DNA of 64,000 nt from Halorussus ruber (GTDB lineage: Archaea; Halobacteriota; Halobacteria; Halobacteriales; Haladaptataceae), in the NCBI RefSeq assembly GCF_004765785.1, contig NZ_SBIT01000002.1:124001-188000 (forward strand). Reading direction: 5' to 3'. Of the stretch, positions 41,570 through 49,787 are shown one piece after another. A program made the translations under genes and the position numbers. Position 1 is the first letter of the stretch. Each line of letters starts with the position of its first letter. The notes beneath the pieces were generated by a model that worked only from the letters and a program-made list of their open reading frames with translations, ran no database searches and had not been told where the DNA came from.

Positions 41570-42889
41570 CTACGTCGAATTCACATCGAACCCGACCGCC
41601 TCAGAAATCGAATCCAGCGATGGGTCCACGGTCGGTGACTCGCCGACCGCGCCCGCGGTCTTCTCGGGCCACGCGACCCCAGCGCCGGTTCCGACCGCAA
41701 CCGCGGTGTCGTCCGGACCGACGACGCCCTCCTCGACCGCCTGGGAAATCACGGCGGGCGCGAGCGCCGAGGAGGGTTCGAGGAAGACGCCGTCTCGACC
41801 CACCGCCCGAATCGCGGCCTCGACCGATTCCCGAGAAGCGGCGTAGGCCGCGCCGCCGGAGGCCCGGACCGCGGCGAGAGCGTGGTCGCCCGAGGTCGTT
41901 CCCATCGTGGAGGTGCTGAGCGGTTCCGGCCCGTCGTCTCGGCCGACGGACTTGGCCCCGGACTCGAAGGCGGCCGCGAGGGGGTGGCGCTCTTCGCTCT
42001 CGGCGCTTATCATCCGGGGCTTGTCGGCGACGACGCCGTTGGCCGCGAGTTCACGGAAGCCCTTCCAGACGCCGTAGAGGCCGTCGCCCGCGCCGACCGG
42101 GACGACCACCGCGTCGGGAACCTCGCCCAACTCCTCGACGATTTCGTAGGCGATGGTCTTGTAGCCCTCGTAGACGTAGGGCTGGCCGGTGAAGCGGTCG
42201 TCGAGGTTGTACGCGACGAACCACCCGCGGTCGGCCAGTTCCGAGAGGAGACGCTTGCGCTCGCCGTAGTCGGTGAGCCGAATCGCTTCGGCCCCGTAGG
42301 CCCGAATCTGACGGTGGTGGGGTGGTTCGCTCGACGGGTGGACGAACGCGAGGACGCGCTCGACGCCGTCGTTTTGCTTCGCTTCACGACGAGCATCGCG
42401 CTCGCTCCGCTCGCGCTCAACTCCGGCCCGTGAGGCGTAGGCCGCGACTGCGCTGGCGTGGTTTCCGGTCGAGGCGGTGGCGATGCGGTCCGCGCCATTG
42501 GCGACGGCGTGGGGGACGACCACCGGCGCGAGGCGGTCCTTCCACGACCACGTGGGGTTGGCGGTCTCGTTTTTGAGGTAGCAGTCCGGGCCGCCGACCT
42601 CGAACCCGGCCGCCGCGGTGTCCGAGAGGTGCGGGGCCTCGACCAGCGGGGTCCAGCCCTCCCCCATCGAGGACGAGGGGGCACCTTCCGACCCGCGGTC
42701 GAGGCCGAGGCCCTCGGTCGGGAGCCAGTCGGCGTAGCGCCAGAGGTCGGTCCGGCCGGAGCCGGGGAGCGCGTCGGGTAGCTCCTCGTGGACGACTTCG
42801 AGCGCACCGCCGCACTCGGGGCAGTCCGCGGGGCGCTGGTCGGGGTCGATGCTCGCGCCGCACGACAGGCACTCGAAGACGTAAGTCAT
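41570..42889 (-). CDS. thrC: Threonine synthase (PLP-dependent)
   Basis: The protein is 439 residues. An N-terminal zinc ribbon (CLSCG and CPECG) is common in archaeal threonine synthases. The PLP Lys is in NPTWSWKDRLA, followed by TASTGNHASAVAAYASRAG and the phosphate loop PVGAGDGLYGVW. It converts O-phosphohomoserine to threonine. An unusual charged insert of about 18 residues (ERERSERDARREAKQN) sits between SRAGV and VERVLAFVHP, with VER duplicated on both sides. The DNA of this insert resembles the GC-rich intergenic repeats. Related PLP enzymes cannot be fully excluded. Confidence 0.85.
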   Translation of the reverse strand: MTYVFECLSCGASIDPDQRPADCPECGGALEVVHEELPDALPGSGRTDLWRYADWLPTEGLGLDRGSEGAPSSSMGEGWTPLVEAPHLSDTAAAGFEVGGPDCYLKNETANPTWSWKDRLAPVVVPHAVANGADRIATASTGNHASAVAAYASRAGVERERSERDARREAKQNDGVERVLAFVHPSSEPPHHRQIRAYGAEAIRLTDYGERKRLLSELADRGWFVAYNLDDRFTGQPYVYEGYKTIAYEIVEELGEVPDAVVVPVGAGDGLYGVWKGFRELAANGVVADKPRMISAESEERHPLAAAFESGAKSVGRDDGPEPLSTSTMGTTSGDHALAAVRASGGAAYAASRESVEAAIRAVGRDGVFLEPSSALAPAVISQAVEEGVVGPDDTAVAVGTGAGVAWPEKTAGAVGESPTVDPSLDSISEAVGFDVNST

Positions 42890-42990
42890 GGCTCGCGTGT
42901 TGGGTGTCTGGAAGGAAAGTGGTTCGGGAATCGGCTAGGTGTGTCAGCGAGAGACCGCAACTCAGCGACTGAAAGAGACGCAGTATTTTC

Positions 42991-43108
42991 CTCGAAAGCC
43001 CTCGCGCGGTTCGCGGTCGCTCGCCGGGATATTCGCGGCTCTCTCAGCACCGGAGGACAAACCGCGTCCTCCGAGCCTGCGCTCGCTTCGCTCGCGCAGA
43101 CACCAGGG
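42991..43108 (-). repeat. Family A element, copy A4
   Basis: On the minus strand it has the module TCTGCGCGAGCGAAGCGAG and GGAGGACGCGGTTTGTCC, shared with A3. It ends with GCGACCGCGAACCGCGCGAG and GGGCTTTCGAG. The usual GGACTGAAAG box is replaced by a divergent segment (gtgctgagagagcc). It lies between thrC and hisG, 50 bp from copy B4; the rest of that 526-bp gap has no gene. Confidence 0.7.
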
Positions 43109-43157
43109 ACGTGGATTGTTCGGCCTGTCGTTTCCGGTGGAAAGTCCCCCCGAGCGT

Positions 43158-43293
43158 CCGGCGCGCGGGAGTGCGCGCAGAACTGCGCGCACTCCTCGTG
43201 CGAGGGACGAGTGAACGACCGCAGGGAGTGAGCGAGGAGGCTGGGGAGGACGAGGTGCGGCGACTCCTGTGTCCGAGCCTGAAGCTAGCGTCC
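43158..43293 (+). repeat. Family B element, copy B4
   Basis: It reads CCGGCGCGC, a 13-bp hairpin (ggagtgcgcgcag-aa-ctgcgcgcactcc), GTGCGAGGGACGAGTGA, GCGAGGAGGCTGGGGAGG, ACGAGGTGCGGCGACTCC and AGCCTGAAGCTAGCGTCC. The landmarks match B3 and B5, but the hairpin sequence is its own. Confidence 0.75.
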
Positions 43294-43415
43294 TGTCACC
43301 TCTACTCTACAGTCGTCGGTCAGCGAGACATTCCACCAAAAACCAAAACTCCAGAATCGGCGAATCTCGCGGGAGGACGAAAGCTAGTTCCCCGAAGAAC
43401 GCGAAACCTCCATCC

Positions 43416-44282
43416 ATGAGAATCGCCGTCCCGAACAAGGGCCGACTCCACGACCCGGCGATGGAACTGCTCGAACGCGCCGGTCTCCACGCCGTCGACG
43501 GCGCGGACCGCAAGTTGTACGCCGACACGGTGGACCCCGACGTGTCCCTGCTGTTCGCTCGCGCCGCCGACATCCCCGAGTACGTCAGCGACGGCGCGGC
43601 GGACGTGGGAATCACCGGCTTGGACCAAGTCCGCGAGGCGAACCCCGGCAACGTAGAGGAGATGCTCGACCTCGAATTCGGCCGGTGCAGACTGGTGCTG
43701 GCGGCCCCCGAGGAGGGGAACATCCAGTCGGTCGCCGACGTGGCGGGCAGGACCGTGGCGACCGAGTTCCCCAACATCGCCGAGCGCTACTTCGAGGACA
43801 AGGACGTCGAGGCCGACATCGTGGAGGTCAGCGGCGCGACCGAACTCACGCCCCACGTCGAGATGGCCGACGCCATCATCGACATCACGAGTACCGGAAC
43901 GACGCTGAAGGTCAACCGCCTCGCAATCGTGGACGAGGTCCTGTCGAGTTCGGTCTACCTCTTCGCCCGCGACGACGTGGCCGACGACGACAAAGTCCAG
44001 CAGGTCGTGATGGCCCTCCAGTCGGTGCTGACCGCCGACGGCAAGCGCTACCTGATGATGAACGCGCCCGAGGAGCGCCTGAGCGAGGTCCGCGACGTGA
44101 TTCCGGGCCTCGGCGGCCCGACAGTGATGAACGTCGAGAGCAAGGAGAACGGCGAGAAGGACGGGATGGTCGCGGTCCACGCCGTCGTGGACGAGCGCGA
44201 CGTGTTCGAGACTATCAACGAGTTGAAGTCGGTCGGCGCGAGCGGGATTCTCGTGACCGAAATCGAGCGATTGGTGGAGTAG
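43416..44282 (+). CDS. hisG: ATP phosphoribosyltransferase HisG (long form)
   Basis: The protein is 288 residues, the long self-sufficient HisG with a C-terminal ACT-like regulatory domain. It starts [19 protein letters not shown]. Other motifs are [28 protein letters not shown] and the phosphoribosyl-binding [18 protein letters not shown]. The C-terminal part ([31 protein letters not shown]) would bind histidine for feedback inhibition. It catalyses the first step of histidine synthesis from ATP and PRPP. No other his gene is adjacent. Confidence 0.95.
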   Translation: MRIAVPNKGRLHDPAMELLERAGLHAVDGADRKLYADTVDPDVSLLFARAADIPEYVSDGAADVGITGLDQVREANPGNVEEMLDLEFGRCRLVLAAPEEGNIQSVADVAGRTVATEFPNIAERYFEDKDVEADIVEVSGATELTPHVEMADAIIDITSTGTTLKVNRLAIVDEVLSSSVYLFARDDVADDDKVQQVVMALQSVLTADGKRYLMMNAPEERLSEVRDVIPGLGGPTVMNVESKENGEKDGMVAVHAVVDERDVFETINELKSVGASGILVTEIERLVE

Positions 44283-44353
44283 CCCGCTCGCCGGTTTTCA
44301 CCCCCTGAGAATCGGCTGTCCCCCTTTTGCTCGCCCGGCGCGTACAGAATCGT

Positions 44354-44695
44354 ATGACTCCCGAACTCGACAGCGCGCTGGACGCGAGCGCCGAGGAGGC
44401 ACCAGAGACCTCCGAATCGCCCGAGTCCGTGCAGGTCTGGATGGTGGACCGGACGTTCTCGCAGGACTCGCCCCACATTCTGGTCATCCGGTACGCGACC
44501 GACGACGGGGCGGCTTACCTCCAGAAGGAGCGCGCCGTCCCGAGTTTCAGTCGCGCCGCAGTCCCCGAGGTCACCGCCGCGATGGAGGTCTCGGCAGACC
44601 GCCTCTCGCCGGTCGAGGACGAGGAGACCCGCGAGCGGTACGCTACCGAGGCCGAGCGCATGCGGGAGATGCACGACCCCGACGACGTGGTGTGA
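44354..44695 (+). CDS. Small acidic protein, unknown function
   Basis: The protein is 113 residues, following hisG by 71 nt on the same strand. An acidic N-terminal tail precedes a compact region (VQVWMVDRTFSQDSPHILVI, then YLQKERAVPSFSRAAVPEV). The C-terminus is helical (ETRERYATEAERMREMHDP). Codon usage and acidity are normal for the genome, so I accept it as a gene, but I recognise no family. Confidence 0.65.
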   Translation: MTPELDSALDASAEEAPETSESPESVQVWMVDRTFSQDSPHILVIRYATDDGAAYLQKERAVPSFSRAAVPEVTAAMEVSADRLSPVEDEETRERYATEAERMREMHDPDDVV

Positions 44696-44712
44696 GAGAC
44701 ACTAAATTATTG

Positions 44713-44740
44713 CTTTAGAAAACTTTTTTATTTTCTAAAG
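44713..44740. terminator. AT-rich palindrome between converging genes
   Basis: CTTTAGAAAA and TTTTCTAAAG are perfect 10-bp arms with an 8-nt spacer (ctttttta). The site is centred between two converging stop codons (44695 and 44751), so it may end both transcripts. It shares arm composition and spacer length with sites at 9382 and 58509. Confidence 0.55.
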
Positions 44741-44750
44741 GTGGATTTTG

Positions 44751-45098
44751 TCACGTCGGCGCGGTGCCGAGCAGTCGCACCAGATTGAAGATCGTGATGC
44801 CGAACAGCGCGCTCACGGTGTAGTGGGCCAGCGCCACGACGCCCGCGGTCCGGTATCGCAGGCGGTACACGGCGCGGATGGCGAAGAAGTCCGCGGCCAG
44901 CGCGATGGCGATGATGACCGCCGGGTTCTGATACGCTTCGAGCGCGAAGGAGATGACCGCCGGGACGACGCCGACGAGGAACGCCCGCGTTATCGGCACG
45001 TCGCCGAGGACGTACCGCGCGGCGATGTGTGCGGTGACGCTGTAGAACAGCACCGCCAACAGGAACGTACCGACCAGCGCGACGATGGGGACCGCCAT
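44751..45098 (-). CDS. Small membrane protein, unknown function
   Basis: The protein is 115 residues from the ATG at 45098 (MAVPIVALVGTFLLAVLFYS). It has four membrane helices, including AFLVGVVPAVISFALEAY, AVIIAIALAADFFAIRAVY and YTVSALFGITIFNLVRLLG. It looks like a complete small integral protein of a haloarchaeal uncharacterised family. The start at 45098 is preferred over 45125 because a hydrophobic helix begins right after it. Confidence 0.7.
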   Translation of the reverse strand: MAVPIVALVGTFLLAVLFYSVTAHIAARYVLGDVPITRAFLVGVVPAVISFALEAYQNPAVIIAIALAADFFAIRAVYRLRYRTAGVVALAHYTVSALFGITIFNLVRLLGTAPT

Positions 45099-45206
45099 GG
45101 GTGTCCCTCGGGAGGGATAGGTCAAGGAAGTAGCGGTTTCCGTGGCCCGAGTCGTAGTCTATTTAGTCAAAATTATGGTCGTCGGTGGGTGAAATTCGGG
45201 CGAACG

Positions 45207-46079
45207 ATGGCCGCTGACCTCGTCCACTACCACCACCCTGAGGACCACCAGTTCTCGCTCGGCTTCGTGAACCCCGACACGGACGCAATCGAGAAACGAC
45301 TCGACTCCTACGAGGACGCGACCGAAACGCGGGTGAGGACCTACAACCCCGACGAGGAGGTCTACGTGATTTACACCAAGACGAACGAAGTGGCCGACAC
45401 CGAGGAAATCGAGTACGATTTCGACCGCGCGTTCGCCGAGATGGGTCCGGATACGCGGGTCATCGTCCGGTATCTACTCGATTTGTTCGATAGCATTCAA
45501 AAGACGAAGCGCGAAGAAGAATCGGTTCCCCTCGGCGCGTACAAGAGCATAGAGATTAGCCGGATTCCGGCCGCACTCGAACGAGTCGATTGGTCGAGAA
45601 CGGTTCCGGAAGTCGGTGGGCAGTTAGCGTCGAACGTGATACTCTGGCACGCATTACCGAATGCGAACCATCGTACCGCCTTCGGAATGTTCGAGGGATA
45701 CGCAAACGCGAGTTCTGATTCGTCTTTCCGCCTTCCATCACTAATAACAGACAGTTACGAGTGGCAGACGTTGGTTGACGGGTTCGTCGTTGACTCGAAA
45801 CGCCTGTTGACCGTTCGCCGTAACGTCGCTCCGTTTCGTTACCTCGCCGAACTCGGATGTCGAACGGTGCGCCGAAAGGGTGGAATCGAGATTCCGCTCT
45901 GCGAGTACGACTTAGAACTGCACACGAGCGAGGCACTCTCGGAATACGCATCTCGTCACGAGCAACGAACAGTACAGTTCGCAGCGACGATTCTGAAAAA
46001 GACGGGTAACGCTCGGCTAACGAGCGAATCAGGACTTACGAAATCGGAGTTTGCCGGACGAGTCCGCCAGAAAATCTAA
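45207..46079 (+). CDS. Fic/Doc-like protein with altered motif
   Basis: The protein is 290 residues. The central segment LWHALPNANHRTAFGMFEGY (147-166) matches the Fic/Doc core HxFx(D/E)(G/A)N(G/K)RTA: His148, Asn154 and Arg156 are kept, but the acidic residue is Asn152 and the Phe is Leu. Fic/Doc enzymes transfer AMP or phosphate to proteins such as EF-Tu and often act as toxins. The N-terminal 120 residues include a negatively charged helical region; the C-terminal part may bind DNA or partners. GC content falls in the second half (from about 45480), hinting at transfer. Its stop overlaps the stop of a minus-strand remnant by 3 nt. Confidence 0.6.
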   Translation: MAADLVHYHHPEDHQFSLGFVNPDTDAIEKRLDSYEDATETRVRTYNPDEEVYVIYTKTNEVADTEEIEYDFDRAFAEMGPDTRVIVRYLLDLFDSIQKTKREEESVPLGAYKSIEISRIPAALERVDWSRTVPEVGGQLASNVILWHALPNANHRTAFGMFEGYANASSDSSFRLPSLITDSYEWQTLVDGFVVDSKRLLTVRRNVAPFRYLAELGCRTVRRKGGIEIPLCEYDLELHTSEALSEYASRHEQRTVQFAATILKKTGNARLTSESGLTKSEFAGRVRQKI

Positions 46080-46213
46080 TCTCGAAGATGGGCGACAGAG
46101 CGACCGATTTCACGGGCTTCGGTACAGCTTCCGAGATTGTACTTCTCGTCGATTTCTTCGAGAGTCACGGAAGGGTCACTTGCCAAGAGCTTGTTCGGCG
46201 TGAGGAATAAAGC
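46076..46213 (-). pseudogene. Short coding remnant converging with the Fic-like gene
   Basis: The minus strand reads ALFLTPNKLLASDPSVTLEE, then IDEKYNLGSCTEAREIGRSV and AHLRD before TAG (46076). The sequence looks like a genuine protein C-terminus, but no ATG or GTG fits a full gene. The frame runs back, without normal composition, to the tbp stop. A TTG or GTG start would give a peptide of about 30-36 residues. It may be the end of an eroded partner gene of the Fic-like protein. Confidence 0.35.
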
Positions 46214-46279
46214 TGTTGTCGAGCCGCTCCTCGTCCGAAAAACGAAAGAAAGGCCGCGTCCGCTCCGCGTTCGACCGCG

Positions 46280-46840
46280 CTATTCCAGCAGACCGAGTTC
46301 TTCGAGCCGCGAGACGATTTTGTCGACCGCCTGCTCTGCGTCCTCGGGTTTCTTGCCGCCCGTGATGACGAGTTTGCCCGAGCCGAACAGCAGCGCGACG
46401 ACTTCGGGTTCGTCGAGTCGGTAGACGAGACCGGGGAACTGCTCGGGTTCGTACTCGATGTTCTCCAGTCCGAGGCCGATAGCGATGGCGTTGAGGTTGA
46501 GGTTGCGGCCGAGGTCCGCGGACGTGACGATGTTCTGAACGACGATTTCCGGGTCCTCGTTCACGTCGATGTTGAGTTCGCGGAGCTTGTCGAAGACGAT
46601 TTCGAGGCTTTCGTGTACGTCAGCCGTGCTCTTGGCACCGGTACAGACGATTTTGCCCGACCGGAAGATGAGTGCGGCGGACTTGGGATTCTGGGTCCGG
46701 TAGACGAGACCGGGGAACTGCTCCGGGTCGTAGTCGGCCCCCTCCAGGTCCATCGCCACGCTCTGCAGGTCGAGTTCCTGCCCGATGCCGGTGGAGGCGA
46801 CCACGTTTTCAATGTTGATGGTCTCCTTTGGGTCAGTCAT
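46280..46840 (-). CDS. tbp: TATA-box-binding protein
   Basis: The protein is 186 residues and consists of two direct repeats (about 7-95 and 97-184): INIENVVASTGIGQELDLQS with QFPGLVYRTQNPKSAALIF, and IVVQNIVTSADLGRNLNLNA with QFPGLVYRLDEPEVVALLF. This is the symmetrical saddle fold that binds TATA boxes with TFB. The acidic C-terminus (RLEELGLLE) is typical of haloarchaeal TBPs. Haloarchaea often have several paralogues; this one sits in a housekeeping context and is probably the main copy. Its own promoter has a good TATA box. Confidence 0.97.
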   Translation of the reverse strand: MTDPKETINIENVVASTGIGQELDLQSVAMDLEGADYDPEQFPGLVYRTQNPKSAALIFRSGKIVCTGAKSTADVHESLEIVFDKLRELNIDVNEDPEIVVQNIVTSADLGRNLNLNAIAIGLGLENIEYEPEQFPGLVYRLDEPEVVALLFGSGKLVITGGKKPEDAEQAVDKIVSRLEELGLLE

Positions 46841-46866
46841 GCGCGACTTAAATGTCGTATTTAAGG

Positions 46867-46874
46867 TTTATAAA
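46867..46874 (-). promoter_or_regulatory. TATA box of tbp
   Basis: TTTATAAA on the minus strand lies 27-34 nt before the tbp ATG at 46840, the spacing for a leaderless or near-leaderless transcript. It is the best TATA match in the window apart from the one at its right edge. Confidence 0.65.
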
Positions 46875-46984
46875 GGTTGGTACTCCCTCTTGACAAGTGT
46901 GCTGAGGGTTTTTATGGGCCTTTCGGACCCCAACGCCGGGGTTTCGCTTATCAGAGGGGAAAAATCCGGGGCACTCGGAGGCCG

Positions 46985-48073
46985 ATGAAGCGCCCCGACG
47001 AGCGGGGTCCGACCGCAGACGAAACCCCCAATAGCCACCGCCGAGTTCGATACACCGTGTACGCGCTGGAACTCGGCGGAGAGGAGGACCGATTCGCGGC
47101 CGCAGAGGCGGCGAGCGCCGCGACCGGCGTCGAACTCGTCGCGCCCGGACTCGCCACCGCCAACGCCGTCACCGACCGCGTGCGGAACTTGGCCTACACT
47201 CGCCGCGCCAGCGAGTTGGTCGGGCGGACCGACGCCAGCATCGAATCGGCCCGCGTCCTGCTGGAGGCCGCCGGGTTCGACCGAGAGGGAACCGTCGCGG
47301 TCAGGGCGCGCGACGTTCGGGAGACCACCGGTATCGACACCCAGCGCGCCGAGCGCGAACTCGGCCAGATTCTCGTAGACCGGGGCTACGCGGTGGACTT
47401 GGACGACCCCGACCACGAGTTGCGCGCCCTCTTCTCCGAGGAGACCTGCCTGCTGGGTTGGCTGGAAGCCGAGAGCGTCCGGGACTTCGGCGCGCGCAAG
47501 CCGACCGACCGGCCGTTCTTCCAACCCGGCGGGATGGACCCCCTGCTGGCCCGCGCGCTGGTCAACCTGGCGGGCGCTCGCCCCGGTTCGACCCTGCTCG
47601 ACCCGATGTGCGGGACCGGCGGCGTCCTCATCGAGGCCGGACTGGTGGGCGCGAACGCCCTCGGCGCGGACGCCCAGCGCAAGATGGCTCGCGGCGCGGC
47701 CGAGAACTTGGGCCACTACTTCCAGACCGATGAGCGCGCGACCGGCGACTGGGCCACCCTGCAAGGCGACGCGACCCATCTGCCCCTGCCTGACGATTCA
47801 GTTGAGGCCGTGGTCTTCGACGCGCCCTACGGCCGCCAGTCGAAGATAGCGAATCTGGACTTGGACGACCTCGTGGCGGGCGCGCTCTCGGAGGCTCGCC
47901 GCGTCGCCGACCGGGCAGTCGTCGTCGGCGACCGATCGTGGGCCGACGTGGCCCGCCAGCAGGGCTGGACCGTCGAGGACGAGTTCGAGCGCCGGGTTCA
48001 CCGGTCGCTGGTCCGGCACATCGTCGTTCTCGACGGAAACGACGACGACGCGCTCGGCTCTGATTTCCGCTGA
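46985..48073 (+). CDS. trmG10: tRNA (guanine(10)-N2)-dimethyltransferase, TIGR01177 family
   Basis: The protein is 362 residues from the ATG at 46985. An N-terminal THUMP-like region (about 30-160; VRYTVYALELGGEEDRF, DTQRAERELGQILVDRGYAV) binds tRNA. The SAM-binding motif LDPMCGTGGVLIEAGLVGAN and the catalytic DAPYGRQSK (D/N-P-P-Y variant) follow. It methylates G10 in archaeal tRNAs. DAPYG in place of DPPYG is seen in haloarchaeal members. It diverges from tbp with a 144-nt gap and converges with the thioesterase gene. Confidence 0.9.
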   Translation: MKRPDERGPTADETPNSHRRVRYTVYALELGGEEDRFAAAEAASAATGVELVAPGLATANAVTDRVRNLAYTRRASELVGRTDASIESARVLLEAAGFDREGTVAVRARDVRETTGIDTQRAERELGQILVDRGYAVDLDDPDHELRALFSEETCLLGWLEAESVRDFGARKPTDRPFFQPGGMDPLLARALVNLAGARPGSTLLDPMCGTGGVLIEAGLVGANALGADAQRKMARGAAENLGHYFQTDERATGDWATLQGDATHLPLPDDSVEAVVFDAPYGRQSKIANLDLDDLVAGALSEARRVADRAVVVGDRSWADVARQQGWTVEDEFERRVHRSLVRHIVVLDGNDDDALGSDFR

Positions 48074-48079
48074 GTCGGG

Positions 48080-48517
48080 TCAGGACTCGGCGTTTCTGGC
48101 CTGCTCGCGTAGCTCTCGCTCCTCGTCAGTCTCGACCGTTAGCTCCGGGACCGGAACCGGCTTGCCCTCCTCGCCGAGCGCGACGAAGGTGAACGACGAA
48201 CCGGTCGTGCGCTCGGTCTCGCCGGTCCGAGGGTCCTCGCGCCACGCCCGGAGTCGGACTGTGACGCTGGTCTTCCCGGCGTCGTAGACGTAGGCGTCGA
48301 TGAGGGCGGTGTCGCCGACCGGGACCGGGCGGTGGAAAGAGAGGTCGTCGACGCCCGCGGTGACGCAAGTCTCGCCAGCAAAGCGCATGGCAGACATCGC
48401 GCCGAGTTCGTCCATCCACTTCATGAGTTCGCCGCCGTGGAGCGTCTCGTAGTTGTTGGCGTCGTTGGGCTGAACTCGGTAGCGATTCCGGATGTGGGTC
48501 GCTTCGAGGCTCGGCAT
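48080..48517 (-). CDS. Hotdog-fold acyl-CoA thioesterase
   Basis: The protein is 145 residues. The motifs RYRVQPNDANNYETLHGGEL and MKWMDELGAMSAMRFAGETC contain the conserved Asn/Asp and the hotdog helix of YciA/BACH-type acyl-CoA thioesterases. The beta-sheet segments VTAGVDDLSFHRPVPVGD and KTSVTVRLRAWRED follow. It hydrolyses acyl-CoA in the cytoplasm. The ATG at 48517 fits the family start. Confidence 0.87.
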   Translation of the reverse strand: MPSLEATHIRNRYRVQPNDANNYETLHGGELMKWMDELGAMSAMRFAGETCVTAGVDDLSFHRPVPVGDTALIDAYVYDAGKTSVTVRLRAWREDPRTGETERTTGSSFTFVALGEEGKPVPVPELTVETDEERELREQARNAES

Positions 48518-48588
48518 GGTGGGACTTCGCCGAGGAGCGCCAAGAGTTAGGCGGGCGATTCGCCGACCGGTAGAAGGCCGCCAGCGCG

Positions 48589-49608
48589 CTACGCTTCGAC
48601 CCCTTCACCGAGTTCCGCAAGCAGGTGGCCGAGGTGGACCCGGTCGCTCGACCCCTCGGCGAGGTCCACGTCGATTTCGCCCGCGAGGCGGGTGAGTTCT
48701 GCCAGTTCGTCGCCGGAGTAGCGGCCCGAGTTGGCCACGTCGAGAATCTCGTGGAGGACCTCCTCGCCGCTGAAGCCCTCGTCCACGAGCAGGTCGTCGA
48801 GTTTCTTGCGGGCGTCGGTGAACTCCCCGGCCTCGGCGTCGTCCAGCATCTCCTCGATTTCGGCCTTGATGCCGACGTCTTGGAGAATTTCGAAGGCCGC
48901 CGTCTGGGTGAGTTCGCCCTGCTTCTCGACGGTGGTCTGGGCACCGAGGATGGCCTCGCGGAGGTCGCCGCTCGCGTAGCCCGCGACGAACCGCAGGCCC
49001 TTCTCCTCGTACTCGATGTCCTCGGCCTCCGCAATCTGTTCCAAGACCCCCACAATCTCCGAGACGGTGGGCGCGCGCATCGCTACCGGGAAACACCGGG
49101 ACTTGATGGGCGGGATGAGTTTGGTCGGCTGGCGCGTCGTGATGATAAACTGGGTCGCCTCGTGGTGGCGCTCCATCACCCGGCGAAGCGCCTGCTGGAA
49201 GTCCTCGCGGATGGCCTCGGCGTTGTCCAGCACGACCGTCTTGTACGTCCCCGAGACCGGCGAATAGCTCGCCGACTCCTTGAGGACGTGGTTGATGAGG
49301 TCCGCCTTCGAGGAGTTGCGCCGTCGCTTGCTGTCGATGAACGACGAGAAGCGCGGGTCCGATGCGATTTCCTTCTTGGTCATCCCGAAGAAGTCCGCGA
49401 CGTTGATTTCCACGAGGTCGTTGTCCGGGTCCTCGTGGGCCTCGCGGGCCAGCGCCCGCACGGCGGCGGTCTTTCCGGCCCCCGACGGGCCGTGGAGGAC
49501 GAGGTTAATCGGGTCGTCGACGGCCTTCTGGAGGTACTCGCGGACCTCCGACTGGGGGAGGTCTTCGAGGTCGGGCGCGTACCGTTCGGTCCACAGCGGC
49601 GCGTCCAT
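48589..49608 (-). CDS. rfcC: Replication factor C small subunit (RfcC-type clamp loader)
   Basis: The protein is 339 residues from the ATG at 49608 (MDAPLWTERYAPDLEDLPQS). Walker A is HGPSGAGKTAAV and the arginine-finger motif is KSRC (IPPIKSRCFPVAM). The Walker B region is VVLDNAEAI rather than the usual LDEAD, so the Glu is replaced by Asn and ATP hydrolysis by this subunit may be reduced. Sensor-2-like and collar-domain helices follow (GDLREAILGAQTTVE). It would form the clamp loader for PCNA with other RFC subunits. Gene order tbp-trmG10-rfcC-rnz resembles other haloarchaea as I recall it. Confidence 0.88.
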   Translation of the reverse strand: MDAPLWTERYAPDLEDLPQSEVREYLQKAVDDPINLVLHGPSGAGKTAAVRALAREAHEDPDNDLVEINVADFFGMTKKEIASDPRFSSFIDSKRRRNSSKADLINHVLKESASYSPVSGTYKTVVLDNAEAIREDFQQALRRVMERHHEATQFIITTRQPTKLIPPIKSRCFPVAMRAPTVSEIVGVLEQIAEAEDIEYEEKGLRFVAGYASGDLREAILGAQTTVEKQGELTQTAAFEILQDVGIKAEIEEMLDDAEAGEFTDARKKLDDLLVDEGFSGEEVLHEILDVANSGRYSGDELAELTRLAGEIDVDLAEGSSDRVHLGHLLAELGEGVEA

Positions 49609-49787
49609 CGACCGCGAGTAGGGACCGGCCGGATAAGAATCGGTCGGTTGGCTATCGGCGGGCCGCAGGCGAGTCGTCGCCGTGACACCGACTTCGCGCG
49701 GTAGCAATGAAATTCGTTATCTAAAATATATTTGCCTATGTTTACAAGACGTTTTGCGTGCCGAAACCGGTCGGCGAGTTCGAGTGC

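Noticed and set aside
40343-41638. 431-codon frame opposite mtaD
   Set aside because: It mirrors a gene with clear amidohydrolase metal ligands and has no recognisable domain.
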